From: Leifsonia soli
Lineage (GTDB): Bacteria > Actinomycetota > Actinomycetes > Actinomycetales > Microbacteriaceae
Direction: 5' to 3'
NCBI RefSeq assembly: GCF_013408745.1
Contig: NZ_JACCBJ010000001.1
Span: forward strand, 1,612,001 to 1,676,000
Length of the DNA: 64,000 nucleotides
In this document: piece after piece, positions 43,143-51,974 of the stretch
How the letters are laid out: each line of letters starts with the position of its first letter
Numbering within the stretch: position 1 is the stretch's first letter
Program-made: the position numbers and the translations under genes
The notes under the pieces: model-generated
The model's database searches: none
Told to the model about the DNA's origin: nothing
What the model saw: the letters and a program-made list of their open reading frames with translations, nothing else

Positions 43143-43500
43143 CCCTCCGTTTCCGGCGGCGTCGCGGACGGAGGTCGCCGCGGCCGTCCGTGACGCTCTC
43201 GCCTCCGTTTCCGGCCGACACGCGGTAGACGGCTGCGTTTCTCCTCCCTTTCCGACCTGCAGAGAGGGAGGCGAAAGCGGAGGTTCGGCCGAGCAGGGAG
43301 GACGAAGTGACGGAAAGGGAGGATCGCCCGGGCCGACACGGGGTGACCAGCGTGCGGAAAGGGAGGACATTTCGCCGCGACGCGCCGGCCGACGCGGAGT
43401 AGCAGCGTGCCGAAAGGGAGGACATTTCGCCGCGACGCGCCGGCGGACGCGGGGAACGGAGGTTGCGAGGGCCGGGAGGGCCGAGATGTCCTCCGTTCGC
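43143..43500. repeat. Array of CCTCCGTTTCC / GGAAAGGGAGGA motifs
   Basis: The 448-bp gap between the convergent DUF4190-like gene and pth has no coding sequence. It holds at least nine copies of an 8-10-bp motif in both orientations (43143, 43201, 43243, 43264, 43281, 43315, 43356, 43412, 43453, 43488). Two of the copies sit in near-identical 55-bp units starting at 43351 and 43406. The unit also contains CGGCCGACRCGG. Confidence 0.8.
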
Positions 43501-43570
43501 TGCGCCGAGCGGCGCGCGAGCGGCGCGGGCGGGGGCGGCGCAGGGGACGGACGGCTCCGGGCGGTGCGGG

Positions 43571-44185
43571 TCAGCGCGCGTGGAAGCGGTTCTGCGCCGG
43601 GGTGAGGCCGTCGGAGGCGATCTGCTCGACGGCGTCGGCCGCATCCGCCACCAGCACCGGCAGGTTCGTACGCTCCGTCGACGAGAAGCCCTTGAGCACA
43701 TGGTCGGCCGCGGCCGACGAGCCGGGCGGCCGGCCGACGCCGACGCGGACGCGCGTGAAGTCGCCCGTTCCGATCGCGGCGATCACGTCGCGGACGCCGT
43801 TGTGGCCGCCGTGTCCGCCGCCGTGCTTGAGGCGGATGGTGTCGAACGGGATGTCGAGCTCGTCGTGCACCACGATCAGGTGCGACGGGTCGAGCGAGTA
43901 GAAGCGCAGCAGCTGCGACACCGGGCCGCCGGACACGTTCATGTACGTGTTCGGCTTGGCCAGGACGAAACGCGGGCCGCCGGGGGTCAGCCGACCCTCG
44001 GCGACCGTCGCGTTCGTCTTGTGGGTCTTGAAGGTGAGACGACCGCGCGAGGCGAGCTCGTCGAGCACCATCTGACCGACGTTGTGACGTGTGGCGGCGT
44101 AGCCGGGCCCGGGGTTGCCGAGCCCGACCACGAGCCACGGCCCGTCGGCGGGTCCCGTGGACGACGCCGGACGGGGGGATTCCAT
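43571..44185 (-). CDS. pth: Peptidyl-tRNA hydrolase
   Basis: 204 residues. Family landmarks: WLVVGLGNPGPGYAATRHNVGQMVLDEL (catalytic histidine in TRHNVG), KPNTYMNVSGGPV, VVHDELDIPFDTIRLKHGGGHGGHNG and the late DFTRVRVGVGRP. The enzyme releases tRNA from prematurely ended peptidyl-tRNA. It is 9 bp downstream of rplY, the usual actinobacterial pair. The ATG at 44185 fits the known N-terminus although the first 15 residues are variable. Confidence 0.96.
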   Translation of the reverse strand: MESPRPASSTGPADGPWLVVGLGNPGPGYAATRHNVGQMVLDELASRGRLTFKTHKTNATVAEGRLTPGGPRFVLAKPNTYMNVSGGPVSQLLRFYSLDPSHLIVVHDELDIPFDTIRLKHGGGHGGHNGVRDVIAAIGTGDFTRVRVGVGRPPGSSAAADHVLKGFSSTERTNLPVLVADAADAVEQIASDGLTPAQNRFHAR

Positions 44186-44194
44186 GGGAGGGAC

Positions 44195-44812
44195 TTACTC
44201 GGCGCTCTCGCCGGCCTCGGCGTCCGCGGCGGCCTCGGCCGCTGCGGTCTCCTCGTCCTCGGCACGGGCGGACGCCGGCACCGCGATGTTGACGATGAGG
44301 AGGTCCTCGTCCTCGGCCAGGGTCGAGCCGGCCGGGAGGTCGAAGTCCTTCGCGAGGTACTGGGTGCCCTCCGGCGCGTCGGTGACGTCGACGACGATGC
44401 GCTCCGGGATGTGGGTCGCCTCGGTCTCGAGGCGGATGGTGCTGACCTCGAGCATGGCGATCGTGCCGGAGTAGGGCTCGCCCTCGATGTGCACGGGCAC
44501 CTCGACGGTGACCTTCTCGCCGCGGCGGATCAGGATGAGGTCGAGGTGCTCGATGATCTGCGACACCGGGTCCTTCTGCACGTCCTTGACGAGCGCGAGC
44601 TGTGCCTTGCCGGCGATGTCGAGGTCGAGGACCGCGTTCGCCTTGCGGAGCAGCAGGCCGACCTGGTGCGCCGGGACGGTGATGTGGACGGGGTCGGTGC
44701 CGTGACCGTAGATGACGGCGGGGATCTTGCCTGCGGCACGGATCTTGCGCGCCGCGCCCTTGCCGAAGCTCTCGCGCAGCTCGGCTGCGACCTTGTTGGA
44801 CTCGTCTGCCAT
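44195..44812 (-). CDS. rplY: Ribosomal protein L25/general stress protein Ctc
   Basis: 205 residues, the long (CTC/TL5) form. An N-terminal L25 domain binding 5S rRNA (FGKGAARKIRAAGKIPAVIYG) is followed by a beta domain (about 95-180) and an acidic alanine/glutamate tail (DEETAAAEAAADAEAGES). It is a component of the large ribosomal subunit and is often stress-induced. GAGGAG precedes the ATG. The upstream 165 bases carry two hairpins, so the message may have a regulated leader. Its usual neighbour prs lies 14.6 kb away here. Confidence 0.95.
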   Translation of the reverse strand: MADESNKVAAELRESFGKGAARKIRAAGKIPAVIYGHGTDPVHITVPAHQVGLLLRKANAVLDLDIAGKAQLALVKDVQKDPVSQIIEHLDLILIRRGEKVTVEVPVHIEGEPYSGTIAMLEVSTIRLETEATHIPERIVVDVTDAPEGTQYLAKDFDLPAGSTLAEDEDLLIVNIAVPASARAEDEETAAAEAAADAEAGESAE

Positions 44813-44822
44813 GGTGTCTCCT

Positions 44823-44989
44823 CACCGGACGGGGTCCGGCTGTCGGGCGAGCCGCGAGGCCCGCAGTGTGGTTGTTGTTCGACTCGAACGCATCGAAGTG
44901 CGCGAGGAAAGACTGCGTAGCCTGCTCCACCGCGTCGATCACGGATGCTGGGGGCAGCATCCCTCGCCGAAGTTCAGTTGCCGAGTCTA
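44823..44989 (-). promoter_or_regulatory. rplY leader with two hairpins and a candidate -10
   Basis: Read on the minus strand, TAGACT (44984-44989) could be a -10. About 15 bases later comes GGATGCTG-GGGG-CAGCATCC type hairpin (44943-44962, 8-bp stem), and next to the ribosome site an inverted repeat CCGGAC-GGG-GTCCGG (44825-44839). This leaves a leader of roughly 165 bases. A regulatory role, such as autoregulation by L25, is inference. Confidence 0.45.
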
Positions 44990-45059
44990 CCCGATCGCGG
45001 CGCCCTCGCAGGTCGGCCGTACTCTGCCGCGGCTGGACGTGACCGGCGCACTCATTCCC

Positions 45060-45110
45060 TGGGTCGCAACACGCCGTTACGGCCACGCCATGACGGCGAG
45101 TTGCGTCCCA
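45060..45110 (-). repeat. Diverged second copy of the GGGTCGCAACACGCCGT hairpin
   Basis: An 18-bp stem with two mismatches and a 15-base loop, sharing its left arm sequence with the nhaA-mfd hairpin. It lies 49 bp past the gntK stop and could end the long uronate operon. Confidence 0.7.
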
Positions 45111-45113
45111 CAG

Positions 45114-45163
45114 ACGGACCGGACGGGCCGGTCGGACCGGACGGGCCGGACGGGCCGGTCAGG
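45114..45163. repeat. GGACCGGACGGGCC tandem repeat after gntK
   Basis: Overlapping copies of GGACCGGACGGGCCGGTC and GGACGGGCC run from the gntK stop to the next hairpin. The unit is partly palindromic. Confidence 0.7.
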
Positions 45164-45662
45164 CGCGGGCGGCCAACTCTGCCGCGATCGCATCCACGAG
45201 CTCGTGCGGCGGGCGGGCGACGTCGAGGCGCATGCCCCTCTCGTCGTCCTGGAGCGGCTGGAGGGTGGCGAGCTGCGAGTCGAGCAGCGACACCGGCATG
45301 AAGTGGCCCGGCCGGGCGGCCATCCGCGTCGCGAGCAGCTCCCGCGAGCCGTCGAGCTCCGCGAACACCGCACCGGGCGCCTCCGACCGGATCAGGTCGC
45401 GGTACGCCCGCTTGAGCGCCGAGCACGCCACGACGACGCCCTCCGGGGCGGTGTCCTCCAGGACCCGGCCGACCTCGCGCAGCCACGGGATGCGGTCGTC
45501 GTCGGTCAACGGGATGCCCGATGCCATCTTGGCGACGTTCGCGGGCGGGTGCAGCGCGTCGCCGTCGACGAAGGGCACGCCGAGGCGCGCCGCGAGCTGC
45601 TCCCCCACCGTGCTCTTGCCCGAACCGGACACGCCCATCACCACCACCTGCACACGCTCCAC
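45159..45662 (-). CDS. gntK: Gluconokinase (GntK family)
   Basis: 167 residues, P-loop kinase phosphorylating D-gluconate to 6-phosphogluconate. Walker A is GVSGSGKST (10-18). The gluconokinase motifs are FVDGDALHPPANVAKMASGIPLTDDDRIPWL, VVVACSALKRAYRDLIR and RPGHFMPVSLLDSQLATL. Length is standard. It is the last gene of the uronate operon, 25 bp after manD. Its product can enter 6-phosphogluconate dehydrogenase, encoded at 57088 in the same block. Confidence 0.94.
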   Translation of the reverse strand: MERVQVVVMGVSGSGKSTVGEQLAARLGVPFVDGDALHPPANVAKMASGIPLTDDDRIPWLREVGRVLEDTAPEGVVVACSALKRAYRDLIRSEAPGAVFAELDGSRELLATRMAARPGHFMPVSLLDSQLATLQPLQDDERGMRLDVARPPHELVDAIAAELAARA

Positions 45663-45687
45663 GTGCGCTCCTTCCCTGCGTCGCCGG

Positions 45688-46947
45688 TCACCAGTCGTGC
45701 ATCGAGCCGTCGAGCAGACGGTTCACCGGCAAGTATGCCGCCTGGTACGGGAAGGATTCGGCGAGCACCTCGTCGTAGTCGACGCCCAGGCCCGGCTCCT
45801 CGCCGGGGACGAGCAGTCCGTCCTCGAACCGGTACCCGGGCCGGAACACCTCGTCCGTCTCCGGGCTGTGCTTCATGTACTCCTGGATGCCGAAATTCGG
45901 GATCGCGACCCCCAGGTGGATGGCCGCGGCGAGGCCCACGGGCGACACGTCGGTCGGCCCGTGCACTCCGGACTTGATCTGGTACACCGCCGCGTAGTCG
46001 AAGATGCGCCGCAGCCCGGTGATCCCGCCGGCGTGGGTGACGGGGCTCCGCACGTAGTCGATCAGCTGCTCCTCGAACAGCTCCCGGTAGTCCCAGATGG
46101 TGTTGAAGACCTCGCCGATCGCGAGCGGCGTCGTGGTGTGCTCCCGCACGCGGCGCAGCACGGCCTGATTCTCGGCCGGGGTCACATCCTCGAGCCAGAA
46201 CAGGTCGTACGGCTCCAGCGACTTGCCGAGCTTCGCCGCCTGGATGGGCGTGAGCCGATGATGGGCGTCGTGCAGCAGCGGCAGCTCCGGCCCGAATTCG
46301 TTGCGCACCGCCTCGAAGACGCCGGGGATGTGGCGGAGGTACGCACGCGTGTCCCACTGCTCCTCCACCGGCACCGCACTGCGGCGGGCCGGCTCGTGGT
46401 CGTAGCGGGCGGTGCTGCCTCCCGCGCCCGCGTCCGCCCCAGCGACCGCGTTCGGCGACGACGCCACGCCGTACACCGAGCCGAGGCCGGGCACGCCGGT
46501 CTGGATGCGGATCGCCCGGTAGCCCTGCTCGAGGTGCGCACGCACCGAGTCGAACAGCTCCGGCAGCTCGGCGCCGGAGGCGTGGCCGTAGGTGAGGCAC
46601 CCGGTCCGGCTGCGGCCGCCGAGCAGCTGGTAGAGCGGCAGGCCGGCGACCTTGGCCTTGATGTCCCACAGCGCCGTGTCGACCGCCGCGATCGAGGCCA
46701 TCGTCACGGGGCCGCGCCGCCAGTACGCGCCGCGGTACAGGTACTGCCAGGTGTCCTCGATCCGGTGCGCGTCGCGGCCGATCAGCAGCGGGACGACGTG
46801 CTCGCTCAGGTAGGCGGCGACCGCCAGCTCCCGGCCGTTGAGGGTGGCGTCGCCGAGTCCGACGACGCCGTCCTCCGTCGTGATGCGGAGGGTGACGAAG
46901 TTGCGGCCGGGGCTGGCGACGAGGACGTCGGCGGAGGTGATTCTCAT
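45688..46947 (-). CDS. manD: D-mannonate dehydratase, ManD type (enolase superfamily)
   Basis: 419 residues. Converts D-mannonate to 2-keto-3-deoxygluconate. The capping domain is followed by a TIM barrel with metal ligands in [25 protein letters not shown] and [13 protein letters not shown], then [28 protein letters not shown] and a C-terminal [22 protein letters not shown] typical of ManD/RspA. A loop around residues 145-185 ([20 protein letters not shown]) accounts for it being longer than most. An upstream in-frame extension to 47151 is rejected because ATG 46947 overlaps the uxuB-like stop. Confidence 0.92.
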   Translation of the reverse strand: MRITSADVLVASPGRNFVTLRITTEDGVVGLGDATLNGRELAVAAYLSEHVVPLLIGRDAHRIEDTWQYLYRGAYWRRGPVTMASIAAVDTALWDIKAKVAGLPLYQLLGGRSRTGCLTYGHASGAELPELFDSVRAHLEQGYRAIRIQTGVPGLGSVYGVASSPNAVAGADAGAGGSTARYDHEPARRSAVPVEEQWDTRAYLRHIPGVFEAVRNEFGPELPLLHDAHHRLTPIQAAKLGKSLEPYDLFWLEDVTPAENQAVLRRVREHTTTPLAIGEVFNTIWDYRELFEEQLIDYVRSPVTHAGGITGLRRIFDYAAVYQIKSGVHGPTDVSPVGLAAAIHLGVAIPNFGIQEYMKHSPETDEVFRPGYRFEDGLLVPGEEPGLGVDYDEVLAESFPYQAAYLPVNRLLDGSMHDW

Positions 46948-48239
46948 GCGGGGGCTCCTTGCAGGGATGCGATGCGGTCGGCGATGAGGCCGGCCAGGTC
47001 GGTGCGTTCGGTGAGGTCGGGGGCGAGGGCGTCGAGGACGAGGGCGGCGCGGTCCCGGTCGGTCCGCGCGTCGCGGAGGCGCACCGCGAGCCCGGCGGCC
47101 CCCGCGTCGTTCACATCCGCGGGGGCGGAACCGGCGAGGTGCCGGGCCCACGCGGCGAGGACGCCCGCCTGCGCGACGCCCGGGGCTCGGCCGCCGGCGA
47201 GCCGGGCGCGCAGCGGGTCGAGGATGCGCGGGCCGAGCTTCTGCGAGCCGTCCGCCCCGATCTGGGCCAGCCGGTGCGCGATGCGCCCGTTGGCGAACCG
47301 GTCGCGCAGGGCGGCGAGCGCCTCATCCACGACGGCGTCGTCGAACGGGAGCTCGGTGCGCTGTTCGGACCAGAGCAGCTCCAGCTCGTCGCGCAGGGCG
47401 GGGTCGCCGACGGCCTCGGCCACGGTCGCCCGGCCGCGCAGCAGCCCGTGGTAGGCCAGCAGCGAGTGGCCGGCGTTGAGCAGCCACAGCTTGCGGCGCT
47501 CGAACGGCTCGATGTCGGCGACGAACCGCGCTCCCCCGGCCTCCCAGTCCGGCCGTCCCGCGGGGAAGGCGCCCGCGAGCACCCACTCCGTGAACGGCTC
47601 GGTGACGACCGGCGCCGCGTCGTCCCAGCCGGTGAGGCGGCGCACCTCCTCGCGGTCGGCGTCGGTGGTCGCTGGCGTGATCCGGTCGACCATGCTGGAG
47701 ACGAACGACACTTCGGTGCGGATCCAGTCGCTCAGGCCGGCGTCGGCGGCGGCGAGCGCGAGCACCGCCTCCCGGATGACGTCGCCGTTGCTCGGGAGGT
47801 TGTCGCAGCTCACCACCGCGAGGGGGCCCGCGCCCGCCGTCCGGCGGGCGGCGAGGCCGTCGAGCACCCGCGCCGGGGCTCCGGCGCCCGGCCGGTACCC
47901 CGCCTCCGTGATGGTGAGGGTGAGCACCGCGACGTCCGGGTCGGCGATGGTCGCGCGCCAGGCGTCGCCATCGGCGCCGTCGTGGACGCGGCTCAGGGCG
48001 TCCACCGCCCGGGCGGCGTCGCCGTCCGCGCCGCGCTCGACCAGCGTGTAGACGGCGTCCTGCGCGGCCAGCACGCGTGCGGCCTCGGGGCTGCGACCGG
48101 TGAAGGCCGCGATCCCCCAGTCGCCGCCCGCGTCGTTCGCCGCCTGCGTGTACCAGGCCTGGTGGGCGCGGTGGAAGGCGCCGAGGCCGAGGTGCGCGAC
48201 CCGGACGGCGTGGCGGGCCGACCTCGGCGGCGGCGTCAT
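46944..48239 (-). CDS. uxuB: Mannitol dehydrogenase-family oxidoreductase (probable fructuronate reductase)
   Basis: 431 residues of the long-chain, metal-independent polyol dehydrogenase family. The N-terminal NAD(P) region is [38 protein letters not shown] lies near 145-160, and the catalytic K250, N255 and H258 are in [16 protein letters not shown]. Family members reduce D-fructuronate to D-mannonate (UxuB) or act on tagaturonate or mannitol. Location between ManD and UxaC-linked genes favours fructuronate. ATG 48239 overlaps the preceding stop by four bases. Confidence 0.9.
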   Translation of the reverse strand: MTPPPRSARHAVRVAHLGLGAFHRAHQAWYTQAANDAGGDWGIAAFTGRSPEAARVLAAQDAVYTLVERGADGDAARAVDALSRVHDGADGDAWRATIADPDVAVLTLTITEAGYRPGAGAPARVLDGLAARRTAGAGPLAVVSCDNLPSNGDVIREAVLALAAADAGLSDWIRTEVSFVSSMVDRITPATTDADREEVRRLTGWDDAAPVVTEPFTEWVLAGAFPAGRPDWEAGGARFVADIEPFERRKLWLLNAGHSLLAYHGLLRGRATVAEAVGDPALRDELELLWSEQRTELPFDDAVVDEALAALRDRFANGRIAHRLAQIGADGSQKLGPRILDPLRARLAGGRAPGVAQAGVLAAWARHLAGSAPADVNDAGAAGLAVRLRDARTDRDRAALVLDALAPDLTERTDLAGLIADRIASLQGAPA

Positions 48240-49099
48240 GCCGCCGCCGTCGTGGCGGTCCGCGCCGCGACCGCGCGCAGATAGGCGAGGTCGTCGCGCG
48301 TGCGCTCCCGGAGCGGCACGTCGGTCGAGAAGTCCTCGCAGGTCACCCAGCCGTCATACCCGAAGGCGTGCAGCGCGCGGAAGTACGCATCCACGTCGCC
48401 GGCACCGGTGCGGAGAGGCGCCCACTCGTGGTGCCAGCGGACCGTGCCGTCCTCCTCCGGGTCGCCCGGCACCCACGCGGCGTTCTTCACGTGCACGTGG
48501 GCCAGGTACGGGCCGAGCAGCTGGAGAGACGCCAAGGTCTCCTCGCGCCCCTCGATGACGAGGTTGCCGAGATCGTGGATGACGCCGACGTGCTCCGGAT
48601 CGAGCCCGTCGAGCAGCCGGAACGCCGCGGAGGCGGACGGCGTGATCGTCTCGTGGTGAAGCTCGACCAGCGCTTTGACCCCGTGCGCCGCCGCCCGTTC
48701 GGCGGCCCAGGCGATGTCGGCGCGGGCGGCGGCGAACAGGGCGCGGTAGTCGCCGGTGTCGGTCCGCGGCATGGTGACGCGCACCTGCCCGGCGCCGAGC
48801 CGCGCGGTGGCGGCCAGCATCCGCTCGACGTCCTCGTGCTGGTCGCAGCGGGCGTAGCCGCCGATGCCGGAGAACGCGAGGCCCGACTCCCGGGTGATCC
48901 TGGCGATGTCGTCCAGCCGGTCCTCCAGCCCGGTGAGCGGCCAGGTGGCGCGGTTGCCGGCCCAGAATCCCGGCTCGGCGGCGTCCTGCTGGTCGGTGAT
49001 GCGCCACTCGATGCCGTCCCAGCCCTGCTCGGCGAGGATGCCGGCCGCCTGCTCGGGCGTCCATTCCGGAGTGGATGCGGTGAAGACCGAGAACCTCAT
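48236..49099 (-). CDS. Sugar phosphate isomerase/epimerase-like TIM-barrel protein (first of two)
   Basis: 287 residues of the AP_endonuc_2/xylose-isomerase-like TIM-barrel superfamily. Opening MRFSVFTASTPEWTPEQAA, then GWDGIEWR, GYARCDQHEDVERMLA, LVELHHETITPSASAAFRLL, VGVIHDLGNLVIEGRE, HVHVKNAAWVPGD, and the C-terminal YDGWVTCEDFS. The E/D/H/E set forms the usual divalent-metal site. Relatives interconvert sugars or dehydrate keto-inositols. It lies between the uxuB-like gene and a Gfo/Idh gene in the uronate operon; substrate unknown. The start overlaps the upstream stop (ATGA). Confidence 0.85.
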   Translation of the reverse strand: MRFSVFTASTPEWTPEQAAGILAEQGWDGIEWRITDQQDAAEPGFWAGNRATWPLTGLEDRLDDIARITRESGLAFSGIGGYARCDQHEDVERMLAATARLGAGQVRVTMPRTDTGDYRALFAAARADIAWAAERAAAHGVKALVELHHETITPSASAAFRLLDGLDPEHVGVIHDLGNLVIEGREETLASLQLLGPYLAHVHVKNAAWVPGDPEEDGTVRWHHEWAPLRTGAGDVDAYFRALHAFGYDGWVTCEDFSTDVPLRERTRDDLAYLRAVAARTATTAAA

Positions 49100-50232
49100 G
49101 CCGGCACCCCCGTCGTGACGACGACATCGTCGAGCTCGCCCGCGACCACCTCGTCGAAGCGGACCGGTCGGCCGAGCGTGGCCGACAGGTACACGGCGCG
49201 GACGACGCACAGCGACGCGAACGCGTCCTCCACCCGCACGCCCGGGGCGCGACCGGAGTCGATCGCGTCGACGATGTCCTCATACTGCCGCAGGTGCCCG
49301 GTCACGAAGGCGTCCGGTCCGCGGTCGCCGCCGCGCAGCTCGCCCGCCGGGACCACGTCGGCTGCGCGGTCGGCGGTGTCGCCGTCCGCGAAGAACGCCT
49401 CCAGCTGATCGTCGTGCACGACCGCAGAGCCGCGGTCGCCGTGCACCTGGATGCGCACCGCGAGACCCGGGAACGCCGCGGTGGTCGCGTGCAGCACGGC
49501 CAGCGCGCCGGACGCGAAGCGGATGGTCGCGACGGCGATGTCCTCGACCTCGACCCGCTCGTGCGCGAGCAGGGCCGTGTGAGCGGTGATCTCGACCGGG
49601 CGGCCGAGGAACCAGACCAGCAGGTCGACGGTGTGGACGCCCTGGTTCATCACGGCGCCTCCCCCGTCGAGCTCCCAGGTGCCGCGCCACTGCCCGGAGT
49701 CGTAGTACTCCTGGCTACGCCACCAGGCGACCGACGCGACCCCGCTCGTGACGCGGCCGAACCGTCCGGTGTGCGCGGCGTCGGCCATCGCCCGGGAGGC
49801 CGGGTCGAACCGGTGCTGGCTGATCACGGAGACGACGAGGCCGTCGCGCTCGGCTGCGCGGGCGAGGTCGAGGATCTCCCGCGCGCGGCCCATGTCGGTG
49901 TCGAGCGGCTTCTCGATGACCACGTTCGTTCCTGCGGCGATCGCCTCGCGCGCCGCCGCGACGTGGAGTCCGCTCGGCGTGCAGATGACGACGAGGTCGA
50001 GCGGAGCGGCCGCGAGCGCCGCGGTCAGCGTCGTGAACTCGGCCGGGCGGGCGGCGCCGGACTCTGCGGCGATCGTGTCGGCGAGCGTGCGCGCGGCCGC
50101 GGGGACCGCATCCACCAGAGCGGTGATCGCGAGGCGGGAATGCCGCAGGATCGCGCGGGCGTGGTTGAGGCCGATGATGCCGCAGCCGACGATGCCGACG
50201 CGCAGCGGGGCTGCGGGTGAGGGGTCTGTCAT
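49096..50232 (-). CDS. Gfo/Idh/MocA-family oxidoreductase
   Basis: 378 residues. N-terminal Rossmann fold with LRVGIVGCGIIGLNHARAIL (dinucleotide site) and the EKP motif VVIEKPLDTDMGRAREIL. The C-terminal alpha/beta domain has GGGAVMNQGVHTVDLLVWFLG, in which the H-x3-D segment is the typical active-site helix. These enzymes oxidise or reduce ring hydroxyls of sugars, often as the first step in a 3-keto route. In-frame extension to 51057 overlaps the next gene and is rejected. It is flanked on both sides by TIM-barrel isomerase-like genes. Confidence 0.9.
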   Translation of the reverse strand: MTDPSPAAPLRVGIVGCGIIGLNHARAILRHSRLAITALVDAVPAAARTLADTIAAESGAARPAEFTTLTAALAAAPLDLVVICTPSGLHVAAAREAIAAGTNVVIEKPLDTDMGRAREILDLARAAERDGLVVSVISQHRFDPASRAMADAAHTGRFGRVTSGVASVAWWRSQEYYDSGQWRGTWELDGGGAVMNQGVHTVDLLVWFLGRPVEITAHTALLAHERVEVEDIAVATIRFASGALAVLHATTAAFPGLAVRIQVHGDRGSAVVHDDQLEAFFADGDTADRAADVVPAGELRGGDRGPDAFVTGHLRQYEDIVDAIDSGRAPGVRVEDAFASLCVVRAVYLSATLGRPVRFDEVVAGELDDVVVTTGVPA

Positions 50233-51098
50233 GCGAGGGTCACTCCGATCCGGTCGGTGAGGAGGCGGAACGCGCGCCCGGCCCGCCCGAAGGCCGCAGG
50301 CCCCGAGAAGCCGCCGAGCGCGTTCACGTCGGTGAGATGGGGTTCGAGCGAGGCGAAGCCGGCGTAGCCGTCGTCGCGGAGCGCGGTGAGGGTCTCGAGC
50401 AGCTGGCCGTCGCCCTCGCCGGCGGGGACGACCTCGCCGGTGGCCGAGAGCGCATCCTTCACCTGCAGGTACTCCAGGTGCGGACGCAGCAGCGCGTAGC
50501 CGTCGTCGAAGGGACGCGCGACGCCGACCTGCACGAAGTTCGCGCTGTCCCACGCCAGCCGGAGGGCCGGGGAGCCGACCGTCTCGACGATGTCGAGGCA
50601 GCGCTCCGGGGTGTCCCCGTAGATGTCCTTCTCGTTCTCGTGCAGCAGGATCACGCCGGCGGCCTCCGCGCGATCGGCCAGCGCGCGCATCCGCACCATC
50701 ACGTCGTCGCGGATGCTCTCCACCGCGACGCCCTCCGCACGGAAGAACGAGAACAGCCGGATGTAGCGGGAGCCCAGGCGCTCGGCCGCGGCGATCGCGC
50801 GGCCCAGCCGCTCCACTTCGTGCTCGACCGGCAGCGCCACATCCACCTTGCCGACCGGCGACGCGATGGCCGACACGCCCATCCCGCGCTCCTCGAACAC
50901 GGCGGCGAGCCGGTCGAGCTGCGCCGCGTCGAGGTCGACGATGTTGACGCCCCACGCGCTCCGCACCTCGATGAAGCTCGCACCGAGGGCCTGCAGCACC
51001 GCCGTCTGCACGACGGGGTCCGCGTCGATCTCGTCGCCGAACCCGGACAGGGTCCACGTCGCGCGATCGGTCATTCCTCCACTGTTCACGTCACTCAC
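50229..51098 (-). CDS. Sugar phosphate isomerase/epimerase-like TIM-barrel protein (second of two)
   Basis: 289 residues of the same superfamily as the gene at 48236 but clearly diverged: LSGFGDEIDADPVVQTAVLQALGASFIEVRSAW, SYIRLFSFF-type strand (YIRLFSFFRAEG), ILLHENEKDIYGD, LRLAWDSANFVQVG, YLQVKDALSATGEVVPAGEGD. Metal ligands are suggested by HENEK, DSAN, K/D in VKD and E in SLEPHL. GTG 51098 is taken as start, 3 bp after the upstream permease stop, with GGAGGAG about 10 bases upstream. ATG 51074 is possible but its ribosome site would be too close. Confidence 0.84.
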   Translation of the reverse strand: MSDVNSGGMTDRATWTLSGFGDEIDADPVVQTAVLQALGASFIEVRSAWGVNIVDLDAAQLDRLAAVFEERGMGVSAIASPVGKVDVALPVEHEVERLGRAIAAAERLGSRYIRLFSFFRAEGVAVESIRDDVMVRMRALADRAEAAGVILLHENEKDIYGDTPERCLDIVETVGSPALRLAWDSANFVQVGVARPFDDGYALLRPHLEYLQVKDALSATGEVVPAGEGDGQLLETLTALRDDGYAGFASLEPHLTDVNALGGFSGPAAFGRAGRAFRLLTDRIGVTLA

Positions 51099-51101
51099 TG
51101 G

Positions 51102-51974
51102 TCACTTCACTCCTCCGGATGTCAATCCGCCCACCAGGTACCGCTGGAAGACGAGGTACAGCACCACCACCGGCAGTGCGCAGATCAGGGATGCGGCCAT
51201 CATCTGGCCGTACAGCGGCACCGCGCCGCCCTCCTGCGTCGCCCCGAACACCTGCAGCGCCACCGCCGCCGTCCGCGTCTCGGGGTTCGTCAGCACCGAC
51301 GCGAACAGCACGTCGTTCCAGCCGAGCAGGAACGCGAAGATGCCGGAGACGACGATCCCCGGCCAGCTGAGCGGCACGACGATGCCGGTGAGGATGCGCC
51401 ACGACGACGCTCCGTCGATGCGGGCCGCCTCCTCCAGCGCCTTGGGCAGTCCGCGCAGGTAGGTCACCATGACCCAGGTCGAGAACGGCAGGGCGAAGGT
51501 GAGGTAGGTGATGAACACCGCCCAGCGCGTCCCGATGATCTGCACGCCCAGCAGCGACGCGGTCGACGAGAACAGCACGAACACCGGGAGCAGCATCAGC
51601 GTGCCGGGAATGGACTGCAGGCCGAGCAGCGCCCGGAGGAACGACAGCCGCCCGCGGAACTCGTACCGGACGAGGACGTACGCGGTGGCCACGGCAAGGA
51701 ACGCGCACACGATCGCGACGGCGCCGCAGATCACGACACTGTTGGCGAGACCGGTTCCGAGGTCGACGGTCGTCCACACCTTCAGGTAGTTGTCGAGGTG
51801 CAGCTCGGTCGGGAGGAACGCACCGGCCGCGACCGACACATCCGCGTTCACCGACGCGAACAGCATGTAGAGCACCGGGCCGAGCACGATCACGAGCAGC
51901 ACGGCGATGATCGTGACGATCAGCCAGCGCGGGAGCAGGCGGTGCACGTCGGCACTCGAGCGGACGACGGTCAT
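51102..51974 (-). CDS. Carbohydrate ABC transporter permease, MalG type
   Basis: 290 residues, six membrane helices. The coupling loop is LPKALEEAARIDGASSWRILTGIVVPLSWPG, the EAA motif of the MalG/UgpE group. An in-frame upstream extension to 52487 overlaps the other permease and is rejected, since ATG 51974 overlaps its stop by ATGA. It forms the pore with the MalF-like neighbour for uptake of a uronate, aldonate or oligosaccharide. Confidence 0.92.
   Translation of the reverse strand: MTVVRSSADVHRLLPRWLIVTIIAVLLVIVLGPVLYMLFASVNADVSVAAGAFLPTELHLDNYLKVWTTVDLGTGLANSVVICGAVAIVCAFLAVATAYVLVRYEFRGRLSFLRALLGLQSIPGTLMLLPVFVLFSSTASLLGVQIIGTRWAVFITYLTFALPFSTWVMVTYLRGLPKALEEAARIDGASSWRILTGIVVPLSWPGIVVSGIFAFLLGWNDVLFASVLTNPETRTAAVALQVFGATQEGGAVPLYGQMMAASLICALPVVVLYLVFQRYLVGGLTSGGVK

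Noticed and set aside
43143..43500. CRISPR array
   Set aside because: Repeats are short, degenerate and occur in both orientations. Two 55-bp units are adjacent without unique spacers, and no cas gene is present.
45688..47151. Longer ManD start at 47151
   Set aside because: The extra 68 residues are arginine/proline-rich and antisense-like within the uxuB gene; the ATG at 46947 has the correct family N-terminus and overlap.
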